This document shows positions 1 through 6,716 of a stretch of 8,447 nucleotides of DNA, piece by piece. The notes below the pieces were generated by a model. That model ran no database searches. It worked only from the letters and a program-made list of their open reading frames with translations, and was not told the origin of the DNA. How positions within the stretch are numbered: position 1 is the first letter of the stretch; the number at the start of each line of letters is the position of its first letter. Source of the stretch: Geopsychrobacter sp. GTDB taxonomy: Bacteria; Desulfobacterota; Desulfuromonadia; Desulfuromonadales; Geopsychrobacteraceae. The stretch spans positions 1 to 8,447 of the forward strand of contig JAUXIR010000046.1 of assembly GCA_030620915.1 (NCBI GenBank). The letters run 5' to 3'. Both the position numbers and the translations under genes were made by a program.

Positions 1-707
1 AGATGATCCAGATAAAAAGTCGCATCCATATGCGGCCCCAGCACCTGATACCAGGCCGTAGAGAACTCCGTACCGCGCCTATCGGAAAAACCGAGGCTCG
101 GCATCAGAAAACCAGATTCCCTCTCAGTCTTTATCGGGATCTTCACATAGGGCAAATAGAAGGAAGGAACATCCTTAACATAGACCAGCGCATGCTTGGC
201 GGTCAGATAACGACCGATCGTCACATCGGTCAGGCTGGAACCGACTGACCAGGCCGGACGCTCACCGTCACACAGGGTGAAGCGGCCATCGTAGACACGG
301 AAGTGATTCGGTCCGAGACGCTCAAGACGACGACCGGAAAGACGCAGGGATTTTTCCTGCCAATAGGCTTCTCCCTCTTCTACGACACCGGTGCCCTGCT
401 GCAAATTGTAGGTAATTCGCTTCCCTGTCAGCACTTCACCAGGGCCGGTAAATCGTGCATCACCGACCGCTTCGACCTCACCGGTTTGTTGATTCCACCA
501 GAGCAGATCGCTGGTCAACTGCAGTTGCCCCTGCGACAGCCGAACATTACCGAGCGCAAGATAACGCCCGCTGGCCTCATCGAAATTGAGCTCATCGGCC
601 TCAAGGTCGACCGGAACGCCCGGATCGAGTTTAGGCCGCTCAGCTGCGGCAGACGGCTGAATCCAGAGGAGCAAAATCAGGCATAGATAAAGTGATCTGA
701 GTCTCAA
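1..707 (-). CDS. lptD: LptD (OstA), LPS-assembly outer-membrane protein, N-terminal part; runs off the left edge
   Basis: LptD is the outer-membrane barrel that, with LptE, inserts lipopolysaccharide into the outer leaflet. The reading frame is open from position 707 to the window edge, giving 235 codons of a protein that usually has about 700-800 residues; the barrel is missing. Residues 1-22 form a signal peptide (Arg-rich start, hydrophobic LYLCLILLLWI, then PSAAA before Glu23). Residues from about 33 to 150 form the LptA/OstA-like periplasmic domain (VDLEADELNFDEASGRY, then repeated beta-strand patterns). After it comes the family-typical stretch around residues 185-220 (SFYLPYVKIPIK, then ESGFLMPSLGFSDRRG), which marks entry into the barrel. 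The start is inferred to be TTG at 707-705: no in-frame ATG occurs before the FLMPS region, and a GGGGA ribosome site lies 7 bases upstream. The start overlaps the folC stop (TTGA), implying translational coupling. Confidence 0.9.
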   Translation of the reverse strand, partial: MRLRSLYLCLILLLWIQPSAAAERPKLDPGVPVDLEADELNFDEASGRYLALGNVRLSQGQLQLTSDLLWWNQQTGEVEAVGDARFTGPGEVLTGKRITYNLQQGTGVVEEGEAYWQEKSLRLSGRRLERLGPNHFRVYDGRFTLCDGERPAWSVGSSLTDVTIGRYLTAKHALVYVKDVPSFYLPYVKIPIKTERESGFLMPSLGFSDRRGTEFSTAWYQVLGPHMDATFYLDH

Positions 708-1957
708 GCCGAAATCCCCGCTAATGCCAGACAGCGACTGCGCACTGCCGCTACCAGAAAAAGTGAGCCTGCAACCAGAATTTTCTGTCCCGGCCGGCGG
801 ACGTCAAGGGCCCGTTGCAGCGCTTTGTCGGCAGAAGCCAGCGCTTCCCCCACGACACCAGCCTCAGCAGATACCTGGAGCAGAAGATCGGCAGGCTTGG
901 CATCCTCGGCATCGAGCGTAGTCGCAAAGACCCTTGCGGCATGGGGCAAGAGCGGCCCTAGAATACCCTGGGCATCCTTGTCGGACTTGAGCGCAACCAC
1001 CCAGAGCAGATCAGCTAAATGCTGCTCGGAGAGATACTCGGCAAGGGCAACGGCCGCGTGGGGGTTGTGAGCGCCATCAAGCAGGATATCGCCACACCAC
1101 TCCAGTCGTCCCGGCCAACGTAAAACCGCCAACGCCTGTTTCGTCATGGCTGAGTCGAGGGTTCCCAACAACAGCTCGGCCGCGGCAATCGCCAGTGAAA
1201 TATTTTCACGCTGATAGCGACCGGCAAGGCCGGATTCAATCCGGGAAAAAGAGGCATGCAAACCCTTATAATTAAAGCGCTGCGGCGGCATATCCCAACT
1301 GAAATCGCGCTCGGCCAGAAAAAAGGAGGTCTTGTTTTCGTCGACCGACGACTGCAAAACCGCCAAGGCCTCCGGCTGCTGGCGCGCACTGATCACCGGC
1401 ACCTCAGGCTTGATAATCCCGGCCTTCTCGCCGGCAATCAGAGTCAGGGTCTCACCAAGGTGCGCAGCGTGATCGAGGGCAATCGGGGTAATAATACTCA
1501 ACTGAGGCGTGACGACATTGGTTGAGTCGAGTCGGCCACCCAGCCCGGTCTCTAAAATGACCCAATCGACTGCCTGCAGGGCAAAAATCCGTAGTGCCAT
1601 CGCGGTGGTAAATTCGAAGAAGGTCGGAGCAAGATCCGCAACACAGGCGCGAATCGCCTCGGTCTGATTAACGACCTCGGCCTCGCTGATCGGCTGATTA
1701 TCGATGCGAATTCGCTCGGTAAAGCTGTGCAGATGGGGGGAGGTGTCGAGGCCGGTCCGTAGTCCATGACTGCGCAGAATCTGCTCCAGAGCAGCAGCAG
1801 TCGAGCCCTTGCCGTTGGTCCCGGCGATATGGACAATCCGCAACCTGCGCTGCGGATTATCCAGACGATCAAGAAGCCTGTGCGTATTCTCAAGCCCGAG
1901 CTTTATGCCAAAATGCTGCAGGCCGTAGAGATACTCAAGGCTGGACGGATAGCCCAT
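704..1957 (-). CDS. folC: Folylpolyglutamate synthase / dihydrofolate synthase FolC
   Basis: FolC is a cytoplasmic Mur-ligase-family enzyme that uses ATP to add L-glutamate to folates, and in many bacteria also joins glutamate to dihydropteroate to make dihydrofolate. The 417-residue length is normal. The P-loop AGTNGKGST is at residues 45-53 (Lys50). The family motif LETGLGGRLDSTN lies near residue 140, followed by the LDH-x3-LGETL and GEKAGIIKP segment that holds the metal ligand and the modified-lysine region. The C-terminal ligase domain is marked by WPGRLE and DGAHNPHAA, the second FolC signature. The ATG at 1957 is only 6 bases past the accD stop; the gene end overlaps the lptD start. 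The accD-folC pair is common in proteobacteria, and the tight spacing suggests one transcript. Whether it has both activities cannot be decided from sequence alone. Confidence 0.96.
   Translation of the reverse strand: MGYPSSLEYLYGLQHFGIKLGLENTHRLLDRLDNPQRRLRIVHIAGTNGKGSTAAALEQILRSHGLRTGLDTSPHLHSFTERIRIDNQPISEAEVVNQTEAIRACVADLAPTFFEFTTAMALRIFALQAVDWVILETGLGGRLDSTNVVTPQLSIITPIALDHAAHLGETLTLIAGEKAGIIKPEVPVISARQQPEALAVLQSSVDENKTSFFLAERDFSWDMPPQRFNYKGLHASFSRIESGLAGRYQRENISLAIAAAELLLGTLDSAMTKQALAVLRWPGRLEWCGDILLDGAHNPHAAVALAEYLSEQHLADLLWVVALKSDKDAQGILGPLLPHAARVFATTLDAEDAKPADLLLQVSAEAGVVGEALASADKALQRALDVRRPGQKILVAGSLFLVAAVRSRCLALAGISA
715..719 (-). promoter_or_regulatory. Ribosome binding site supporting the TTG start of lptD
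   Basis: On the minus strand GGGGA lies 7 bases before the TTG at 707-705, inside the last codons of folC. It is the only purine-rich site suitably placed for an lptD start and decides the choice of a non-ATG start codon. This is a sequence observation plus inference. Confidence 0.45.
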
Positions 1958-1963
1958 GCCGGA

Positions 1964-2812
1964 TCAACTCTTGGTGAAAATGCGCAGAATTTGCGAAAGA
2001 CGTTCCTTCATCTCGCTACGCGGCACAATCATGTCGACCATGCCACGCTCGAGCAGGAATTCTGAGCGCTGGAAGCCATCGGGCAGGGTCTGACGGATGG
2101 TCTGTTCGATGACCCGCGGCCCGGCGAAACCGATCAATGCGCGCGGCTCCGCCATATTGATATCTCCCAGCATGGCAAAACTGGCGGTCACCCCGCCGGT
2201 GGTCGGATCGGTCAGGATAGAGATAAAAGGGATACCGGCCGCCTTCAGCATGGCGAGTGCCGCGCTGGTTTTGGCCATCTGCATCAAGGAGAGAATACTC
2301 TCCTGCATCCGCGCGCCACCCGATGAACTGAAGATCATGACCGGCGCCTTGACCTCAAGCCCCTTTTCGATGGCACGGGTCAGCTTTTCACCGACGACCG
2401 ATCCCATACTGCCGCCCATAAAGGAGAAATCGAAGACGCCGACAATCGTCGCCAAGCCATCAATGGTGCCACTGCCACAGATGACCGCATCACCGTCACC
2501 CGCCTTTTTGACCGCGTCACGAATCCGGTCCTTATACTTCTTGCTGTCTTTAAACTCCAAAAAATCGACCGAACGGATCTTGGCATCCATCTCGACGAAG
2601 GAGCCCTCATCCAGAATCAGCTCGATCCGTTCACGTGCACTGATCCGAAAATGATAATCGCACTTGGGGCAAACATTCAGATTACGCACAATCTCTTTGG
2701 CGTAGATGATCTCCTGGCAATTTTTACACTTTGTCCAGACCCCTTCCGGTATCTGGGTTTTCTTCTTTTCCACTGCCGAGACCGGCGCTTTTTTCCGCTT
2801 AAACCAAGCCAT
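1964..2812 (-). CDS. accD: Acetyl-CoA carboxylase carboxyltransferase beta subunit AccD
   Basis: With AccA this cytoplasmic subunit transfers the carboxyl group from biotin (on AccB) to acetyl-CoA, making malonyl-CoA for fatty acid synthesis. The 282 residues match the usual bacterial length. An N-terminal four-cysteine zinc ribbon is visible (Cys29, Cys32, Cys48, Cys51). It is followed by the crotonase-like carboxyltransferase core with [20 protein letters not shown] and the [15 protein letters not shown] stretch, typical of AccD, and a C-terminal [13 protein letters not shown] segment. The ATG at 2812 has a GAGAGG ribosome site 7 bases upstream. folC follows after 6 bases; the phosphodiesterase-like gene ends 62 bases upstream. 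No key residue appears missing. Confidence 0.98.
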   Translation of the reverse strand: MAWFKRKKAPVSAVEKKKTQIPEGVWTKCKNCQEIIYAKEIVRNLNVCPKCDYHFRISARERIELILDEGSFVEMDAKIRSVDFLEFKDSKKYKDRIRDAVKKAGDGDAVICGSGTIDGLATIVGVFDFSFMGGSMGSVVGEKLTRAIEKGLEVKAPVMIFSSSGGARMQESILSLMQMAKTSAALAMLKAAGIPFISILTDPTTGGVTASFAMLGDINMAEPRALIGFAGPRVIEQTIRQTLPDGFQRSEFLLERGMVDMIVPRSEMKERLSQILRIFTKS

Positions 2813-2874
2813 GAGTCAACCTCTCTTCCACTAAATCGTCTCTGGACTCTGCCAGAAAACAACGCGGATCTATG

Positions 2875-3640
2875 TCAGATCTCGTAGATTTCGCCACCAT
2901 TAAGAACCGTCAAACACGGATGGGGCACTTGCGACAGTTCTGTGTGCAACTCGTCGAGATACTGCTGTTTCATATAAAATATGTACACCGGAACATCATC
3001 CCGGTCCAGTTTTGCCAATTGATTTTCGAGCATCCGCGGCGTCATGTGACCACTTCCGATGGCCAGACCCTCGAGTCGATTCGGAAACGAGGTCTCGATA
3101 AAGGCACCACGCAGCTTTGGGCATTCACGACCCAGTTTCCAGATCGCCTCGGTATCGCTGGTATCAGCAGAATAGAGAAACGCATTATTGTCATTTTCAA
3201 ACAGATAACCGACCGTATAGACTGGGTGATTGATCTGCTCCCAGCTAACCTTCAGCCCGGCAATCATGACCGGCCCTTCATCGGGCAGCGGACAGTACTC
3301 CAAAACCGGATTCTCAGGGCTGGGGATCTGGGTGAAATCGGGCCAAACCCGGTTGTTGAGCAGGTGTTCCTGAACCATATCGAGCACCGACTGCGGTCCC
3401 CAGACCCGAATCGGCTGCTGCCGCATATCGAGCATATTGTCGGCCAGAAACGCCAGATCGACCATATGATCCAGATGGGCATGGGTCAACAAGACATCGT
3501 CGATACGCGCCTGATCCTCAAGGCTCAGGGCAAAGCTGACGGTTCCGGCATCAAGCAGCAGGCACTCATCGATCAACAGACAGCTGGCATGAAAAGCCGG
3601 GCGCGCGTGATCCGCTGCTACCGAGAACCTTGAGTTGCAT
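2875..3640 (-). CDS. Class II cyclic-nucleotide phosphodiesterase-like metallo-beta-lactamase protein, apparent +1 frameshift near the 5' end
   Basis: This looks like the class II 3',5'-cyclic nucleotide phosphodiesterase family, within the metallo-beta-lactamase fold. An ATG at 3640 with strong ribosome sites opens MQLKVLGSSGSRAPGF, the expected first strand, but that frame stops after 24 codons. The rest of the protein continues in the +1 frame. Dropping one T from the TTTT run at 3592-3595 joins them into a 254-residue protein. In that numbering the metal motif THAHLDH is at 52-58, a further His-containing segment (INHPVY) near 138, SADTSDTE near 157-164, and the family-typical SFPNRL (184-189) and SGHMTP (196-201). 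Without the join, the downstream frame has only TTG or CTG starts and lacks the first strand. It could be a real broken gene, a base-call error, or programmed slippage. It sits 35 bases after trpA and 62 before accD. Substrate is inferred, not shown; RNase Z-like activity is the alternative. Confidence 0.82.
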
Positions 3641-3644
3641 CGAT

Positions 3645-3657
3645 CTCCCTCTCCTCT
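3645..3657 (-). promoter_or_regulatory. Double ribosome binding site of the phosphodiesterase-like gene
   Basis: Read on the minus strand, AGAGGAGAGGGAG lies just before the ATG at 3640, offering AGGAG 10 bases and GGGAG 4 bases upstream. It fixes the start at 3640 although that frame closes early, and so supports the view that the downstream frame is the same gene after a one-base shift. Confidence 0.6.
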
Positions 3658-3675
3658 ACCGGTCTCAATCTGCGC

Positions 3676-4479
3676 CTAGCGGCAGCTGTCGAGTGCCTGA
3701 CGCAGGTCGCTGACGAAGTCATGAACCCTCTGCTGCAGCTGCGTACTCTGACCATGCTCAGCGATAACCTTGACCAGCGCGCTGCCGACCACCACCGCAT
3801 CGGCGTAACTGCCGACGCCGGCAGCATCCTCGGCGGTGGTTATGCCGAAACCGACCCCGACCGGGATCGGGCTCAGATTACGCACCTCGGTCACCGCCTG
3901 GCGGATCTCTTCGGGATCGAGCCGCCGGGAACCGGTCACACCGGTCATCGAGACATAGTAGAGATAACCACTCCCCAGTTCAGCCAGGTATTTCATCCGT
4001 TCCGGCGGAGTGGTCGGTGCCAGCAGGGTTATCATATCGATCCCTGCTTTTTGCAGTGACGGCAGAACCTCGTCGGACTCTTCGGGCGGCAGATCGACCA
4101 ACAACAATCCATCGACCCCGCTGGCAGCGGCATCGAGCGCAAAGCGTTCCACCCCATAGCGGTAAACCGGATTGAAATAACCCATCAGCACAATCGGCAC
4201 CTGGCAGTCTTTACGCACCTCGGCGACCAGCTGCAGCACCCCCGCAAGGTTGGTACCAGCGGCCAGGGCCCGCTCTGAAGACGCCTGGATCGTCGGCCCA
4301 TCGGCCGAGGGGTCGGAAAAGGGAAAGCCCAGCTCGACCACATCGGCACCGGCAGCAGCCAGAGTGCGCACCAGTTCAACGCCGGTCGCGAGATCGGGAT
4401 CCCCGGCCGTGATAAACGGGATCAAACCCGGACGTCCCTGCTCTTTTAGTTGCGCAAATACCTGATTGATACGACTCAT
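3676..4479 (-). CDS. trpA: Tryptophan synthase alpha subunit TrpA
   Basis: TrpA cleaves indole-3-glycerol phosphate to indole and glyceraldehyde 3-phosphate; indole passes through a tunnel to TrpB in the alpha2-beta2 complex. The 267-residue length is normal for this TIM-barrel enzyme. Catalytic Glu49 and Asp60 are both present in ELGFPFSDPSADGPTIQ and match the classical numbering exactly; the Ser after SDP replaces the more usual Met or Leu. The flexible loop region (LLAPTTPPER, then SMTGVTGSR) and the phosphate-binding GVGFGI and VVGSALVK segments follow. The start is ATG at 4479, with AGGGA 6 bases upstream; it begins MSRINQVFAQLKEQG as expected. A longer frame back to 4545 would add unconserved residues across the dyad region. 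It is separated from trpB by about 2.2 kb carrying two unrelated genes and a repeat element. Confidence 0.97.
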   Translation of the reverse strand: MSRINQVFAQLKEQGRPGLIPFITAGDPDLATGVELVRTLAAAGADVVELGFPFSDPSADGPTIQASSERALAAGTNLAGVLQLVAEVRKDCQVPIVLMGYFNPVYRYGVERFALDAAASGVDGLLLVDLPPEESDEVLPSLQKAGIDMITLLAPTTPPERMKYLAELGSGYLYYVSMTGVTGSRRLDPEEIRQAVTEVRNLSPIPVGVGFGITTAEDAAGVGSYADAVVVGSALVKVIAEHGQSTQLQQRVHDFVSDLRQALDSCR

Positions 4480-4509
4480 CGAATTCCCTGAAGAATGAAC
4501 GGTTCCGGC

Positions 4510-4539
4510 AATAAACCAAATTGGTCCGACAATTGGCAA
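4510..4539 (-). promoter_or_regulatory. trpA: Possible promoter in front of trpA
   Basis: On the minus strand, TTGCCA (4539-4534) is 5 of 6 to a sigma-70 -35 box. After an 18-base spacer, TTTATT (4515-4510) is 4 of 6 to a -10 box. Transcription would start around 4503, giving a leader of roughly 25 bases before the trpA ATG. This would let trpA and the downstream genes be transcribed without trpFB. The -10 match is weak and the assignment is by eye. Confidence 0.3.
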
Positions 4540-4548
4540 GACCAATTG
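4515..4548. promoter_or_regulatory. Cluster of CCAATT/AATTGG dyads, possible operator upstream of trpA
   Basis: A perfect inverted repeat CAATTGG-(5)-CCAATTG spans 4530-4548, and a second near-palindrome ACCAAATTGGT lies at 4515-4525. Together they contain the same half-site several times, overlapping the possible -35 box and spacer of the trpA promoter. That placement is what a repressor or activator site would show. It could also be a small mRNA hairpin. The protein that might bind is unknown. Confidence 0.35.
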
Positions 4549-4588
4549 AAAATCAGCCTCCGCAGTCTAATCGACCGGACCGGCGGTT

Positions 4589-5113
4589 TCAATCCTTTTT
4601 TCCCGCAGCAAGTCGCTTCCCCTGCAGAGCGAGTCCGAGGGCTTCCAACAATTTCTGCTGATACTTGACAAAGGCTTCCTCACCGGTAAAACGAGCGAGA
4701 AAAGCCTGGGGTCCACGCACAAAATTCTGGATTGTCAGGCGACTCCCTGCTGCATCCCGTTCGAGGAGAAAGCGGGTTCCGGCACGGCTGCCGAGTACGC
4801 CTGGACCCTCCCAAACCAACTCGTTGGGTGAACTGACCAGCTTCAGCAGGGCCGAATCGTTGGTTGGCATCCCCTTCAGACGCAGGCGAATTTCGCTGCC
4901 GGCGATCAATGCGCCGACCAACCGGGCCTCTTCCATACCCGGCCACCAGTCGGGCCAGCCATCAACCTCAGCCAAGAGCTGCCAAACCTCTTCCTGAGGA
5001 AGAGGGAAACTGGCATGACTCTGAACTTCAAAATGGCTATCACCGGTCGTCAGCAACATCAGCGCGAAACAGAGACCGAGAACGACCAGCAGCACGGCAA
5101 TCTTTTTTAACAT
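4589..5113 (-). CDS. Membrane-anchored SRPBCC (START/polyketide-cyclase-like) family protein
   Basis: A 174-residue protein starting at the ATG at 5113, with AGGA 6 bases upstream. Residues 2-4 are basic (LKK) and 5-21 form one hydrophobic helix (IAVLLVVLGLCFALMLL), without a lipobox, so it is a signal anchor or uncleaved signal with the rest outside the cytoplasm. From about residue 29 the chain looks like an SRPBCC domain: FEVQSHASFPLPQEEVWQLL, then DGWPDWWPGM near 54-63, alternating beta strands with glycine-rich turns, and a long C-terminal helix (EEAFVKYQQKLLEALG). Such domains bind hydrophobic ligands, but the ligand here cannot be guessed. It lies downstream of the helicase, from which the inverted-repeat element separates it, and 109 bases upstream of trpA. 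A longer frame to 5236 reads through the repeat element and is not credible. Confidence 0.8.
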   Translation of the reverse strand: MLKKIAVLLVVLGLCFALMLLTTGDSHFEVQSHASFPLPQEEVWQLLAEVDGWPDWWPGMEEARLVGALIAGSEIRLRLKGMPTNDSALLKLVSSPNELVWEGPGVLGSRAGTRFLLERDAAGSRLTIQNFVRGPQAFLARFTGEEAFVKYQQKLLEALGLALQGKRLAAGKKD

Positions 5114-5157
5114 TGGAATCCTGGCGAATCGCGCCAAAAGCAGCAAACAGTCAAATT

Positions 5158-5326
5158 CTAGGAGGCTGTCGGACTTTCCATGAACCGGCTGCAAATCCGT
5201 TTGTTTGGCCCTGATTTCAGCTCCTTTTTGCCCCATAGCTATGGCTATGAGCCTGCAAATGAGCCAAAATCAGATCTCAAACCACCGAATTTTCGCTTCG
5301 GTCCGTTAAGACCGACAGCCTCCTAG
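5158..5326. mobile_element. 169-bp MITE-like element with perfect 15-bp terminal inverted repeats
   Basis: CTAGGAGGCTGTCGG at 5158-5172 is repeated as its exact reverse complement at 5312-5326. The outermost CTAG (or TA) at both ends could be a target-site duplication, leaving 11-13 bp inverted repeats. Inside are further paired segments: GTTTG 5199-5203 with CAAAC 5278-5282, CTGATTT 5211-5217 with AAATCAG 5267-5273, a 12-bp perfect palindrome CCATAGCTATGG at 5233-5244, and a 6-bp hairpin ACCGAA/TTCGGT at 5284-5302. CTGCAAAT occurs twice as a direct repeat (5189, 5253). No credible protein is encoded. The left arm in transcript order begins at the helicase stop codon. It fits a non-autonomous transposon or a genome-wide palindromic repeat; a long mRNA hairpin or terminator-like role is possible. 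Copy number cannot be seen here. Confidence 0.65.
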
Positions 5327-6597
5327 CGCTTCTTGGGTTGCCCGGACCGACCACCGGAACGGCGTCGGTTCGACTGCGGACGTCGTCCCGCACCCTCTCT
5401 CTTGCGTTCAGGCAAGGGGGGACGTCTCTTGCGTGCGACCCGCTTATATTCGAAACAGAAGTCTTCATCGATCGGCATCAGACTTGGAATTTTGTGACCG
5501 ATATAATCCTCGATCTCCTCCAGTTGGAAGACGGTCTCCTCGTCGGCGAAACTGATGGCATGTCCGCTGGCCCCGGCCCGCGCGGTACGGCCGACCCGGT
5601 GCACGTAATCCTCGCGATCCTGGGGCAGATCGTAGTTGACGACATGGGTCACATTGTCGACATGGATGCCCCGTGAGGCGACATCGGTCGCGACCAGATA
5701 GAGGATCTCGCCCTGCTTGAACTGTTCGAGGATCCGCATCCGCTTCTTCTGCGGCACATCGCCGGAAAGAACCCCCGATGAAAAACCGTTCGCTTCGAGA
5801 TGATCGCCAAGCCGTTCGCCTTCGGCCTTGGTGTTGACGAACAACAACATCCGTTCAACCTTCTCCTGCTCGCGCTTCAGCAGGCCATTAAGCAGAGCGA
5901 ACTTCTCCTTGCGTGAGACGTGGTAGAGGATCTGCTCGACATTTTCGGCCGCCACCTGCTTCGGCGCGATGGAAACCTTCTCGGGGATATTCATGAATTC
6001 GTAGGCCAGCTCCATGACCTGCGGTGAGAGGGTCGCCGAAAAGAGCATGGTCTGGCGCTTTTCGAAGGAGGGAAGCTGGCGCAGGATATAGCGCAGATCC
6101 TTGATAAAGCCCATGTCGAACATACGGTCGGCCTCATCGATGACCAGCATCTCGACCCGGTGCATCGAGAAGACCCGCTGCTTGAAATAATCGATCAAAC
6201 GCCCCGGAGTGGCGACGATAATATCAACCCCGTCCTGCAGGGCCTGGCGCTGCTTGTCGTAGTCCATGCCGCCGAAGATCGCCTGCACGCGCAGACCGGT
6301 ATGGCGCCCCAGCAGCTCGGCATCGCTGGTGATCTGCACCACCAGTTCGCGGGTCGGGGCCATAATCAGCGCGCGCGGGTTTTTGCTGGTCTCATGCTTG
6401 CTGGCCAGCAGACGGGTAAACATCGAAATCAAAAAAGCGGCGGTCTTACCGGTGCCGGTCTGCGCCTGTGCGGCAACATCCTTGCCGCTGATCGCCAGCG
6501 GAATTGATTCTTCCTGGACCGGGGTCAGTTGTTCAAAGCCCGCCCCCTCGATCCCCTTGAGAACCTGGTCGGGCAGGTTAAATTCGCTAAATTTCAT
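5323..6597 (-). CDS. rhlB: DEAD-box ATP-dependent RNA helicase, RhlB-like
   Basis: A 424-residue helicase that unwinds RNA with ATP; RhlB proteins act in RNA decay and ribosome metabolism. The two RecA-like domains carry all the family motifs: Q motif around residues 20-33 (TPVQ), Walker A AQTGTGKT 45-52, PTREL 81-85, ATPGR 129-133, DEAD 154-157, SAT 187-189, and HRVGRTARAG 333-342. The segments GDVPQKKRMRIL and IEDYIGHKIP resemble E. coli RhlB more than RhlE or SrmB. The tail from about residue 385 is rich in Arg, Lys and Gly, typical of RNA-binding tails. The start is the ATG at 6597 (MKFSEFNLP); the frame continues upstream to a TTG at 6654, but this only translates the heptamer repeats. 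No Shine-Dalgarno precedes the ATG. The TAG stop lies in the terminal repeat of the 169-bp element. Placement between trpB and trpA is unusual. The RhlB name is by similarity of motif context, not by a tree. Confidence 0.93.
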   Translation of the reverse strand: MKFSEFNLPDQVLKGIEGAGFEQLTPVQEESIPLAISGKDVAAQAQTGTGKTAAFLISMFTRLLASKHETSKNPRALIMAPTRELVVQITSDAELLGRHTGLRVQAIFGGMDYDKQRQALQDGVDIIVATPGRLIDYFKQRVFSMHRVEMLVIDEADRMFDMGFIKDLRYILRQLPSFEKRQTMLFSATLSPQVMELAYEFMNIPEKVSIAPKQVAAENVEQILYHVSRKEKFALLNGLLKREQEKVERMLLFVNTKAEGERLGDHLEANGFSSGVLSGDVPQKKRMRILEQFKQGEILYLVATDVASRGIHVDNVTHVVNYDLPQDREDYVHRVGRTARAGASGHAISFADEETVFQLEEIEDYIGHKIPSLMPIDEDFCFEYKRVARKRRPPLPERKREGAGRRPQSNRRRSGGRSGQPKKR

Positions 6598-6610
6598 AAA
6601 TGGGCCAAGG

Positions 6611-6645
6611 AGAAAGGTGAAAGGTGAAAGGTGAAAGGAGAAAGG
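6611..6645. repeat. Five tandem heptamers in the helicase leader
   Basis: On the plus strand five 7-base units follow one another: AGAAAGG, TGAAAGG three times, AGAAAGG. In the minus-strand transcript they read as CCTTTCA/T repeats ending 13 bases before the helicase ATG. The tract is nearly pure purine on one strand. It may be a slippage-prone spacer, a site for ribosomal protein S1 on a pyrimidine-rich leader, or a triplex-prone tract; function is not established. Confidence 0.75.
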
Positions 6646-6675
6646 ATTGCGCAATGCAAAGACCTCTAATCCTTT
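6641..6675. repeat. Inverted repeat at the purine/pyrimidine switch between trpB and the helicase
   Basis: AAAGGATT at 6641-6648 pairs perfectly with AATCCTTT at 6668-6675, loop 19. A 10-bp perfect palindrome ATTGCGCAAT overlaps it at 6646-6655. To its left the plus strand is purine-rich (6607-6646), to its right pyrimidine-rich (6670-6718), so the transcript could fold back over a longer, imperfect region. On the minus strand it is not followed by a T run, so it is not a good terminator for trpB. Confidence 0.45.
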
Positions 6676-6716
6676 TTACCCTTTTGTCTTTTTACCTTGT
6701 TCCTTGTTTTCCTTTC

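Noticed and set aside
3..686. Two plus-strand frames (3-248 and 303-686) in a region with no complete minus-strand gene
   Set aside because: The minus strand reads continuously as LptD through the whole stretch, with a signal peptide and family motifs.
2097..2654. 185-codon plus-strand frame opposite accD
   Set aside because: Shadow of the conserved accD frame, low-complexity composition, no family resemblance.
2841..2856. Hairpin TCTGG-(6)-CCAGA between the phosphodiesterase-like gene and accD as a terminator
   Set aside because: The stem is only 5 bp and no T run follows on the minus strand; likely chance.
4480..4545. Longer trpA start at 4545
   Set aside because: The extra 22 residues cover the dyad region and are not TrpA-like; ATG at 4479 has a ribosome site and puts the catalytic residues at 49 and 60.
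5114..5236. Longer start of the SRPBCC gene at 5236
   Set aside because: It translates part of the inverted-repeat element; the ATG at 5113 with AGGA upstream is followed by a clear signal anchor.
6598..6654. Longer helicase start at a TTG (6654)
   Set aside because: The added residues (FSFHLSPFTFLLGPF) simply translate the heptamer repeat.
6641..6680. Stem AAAGGATT/AATCCTTT followed by Ts as a plus-strand terminator
   Set aside because: No plus-strand gene leads into it, the stem is AT-rich with a 19-base loop, and the Ts belong to a general pyrimidine tract.
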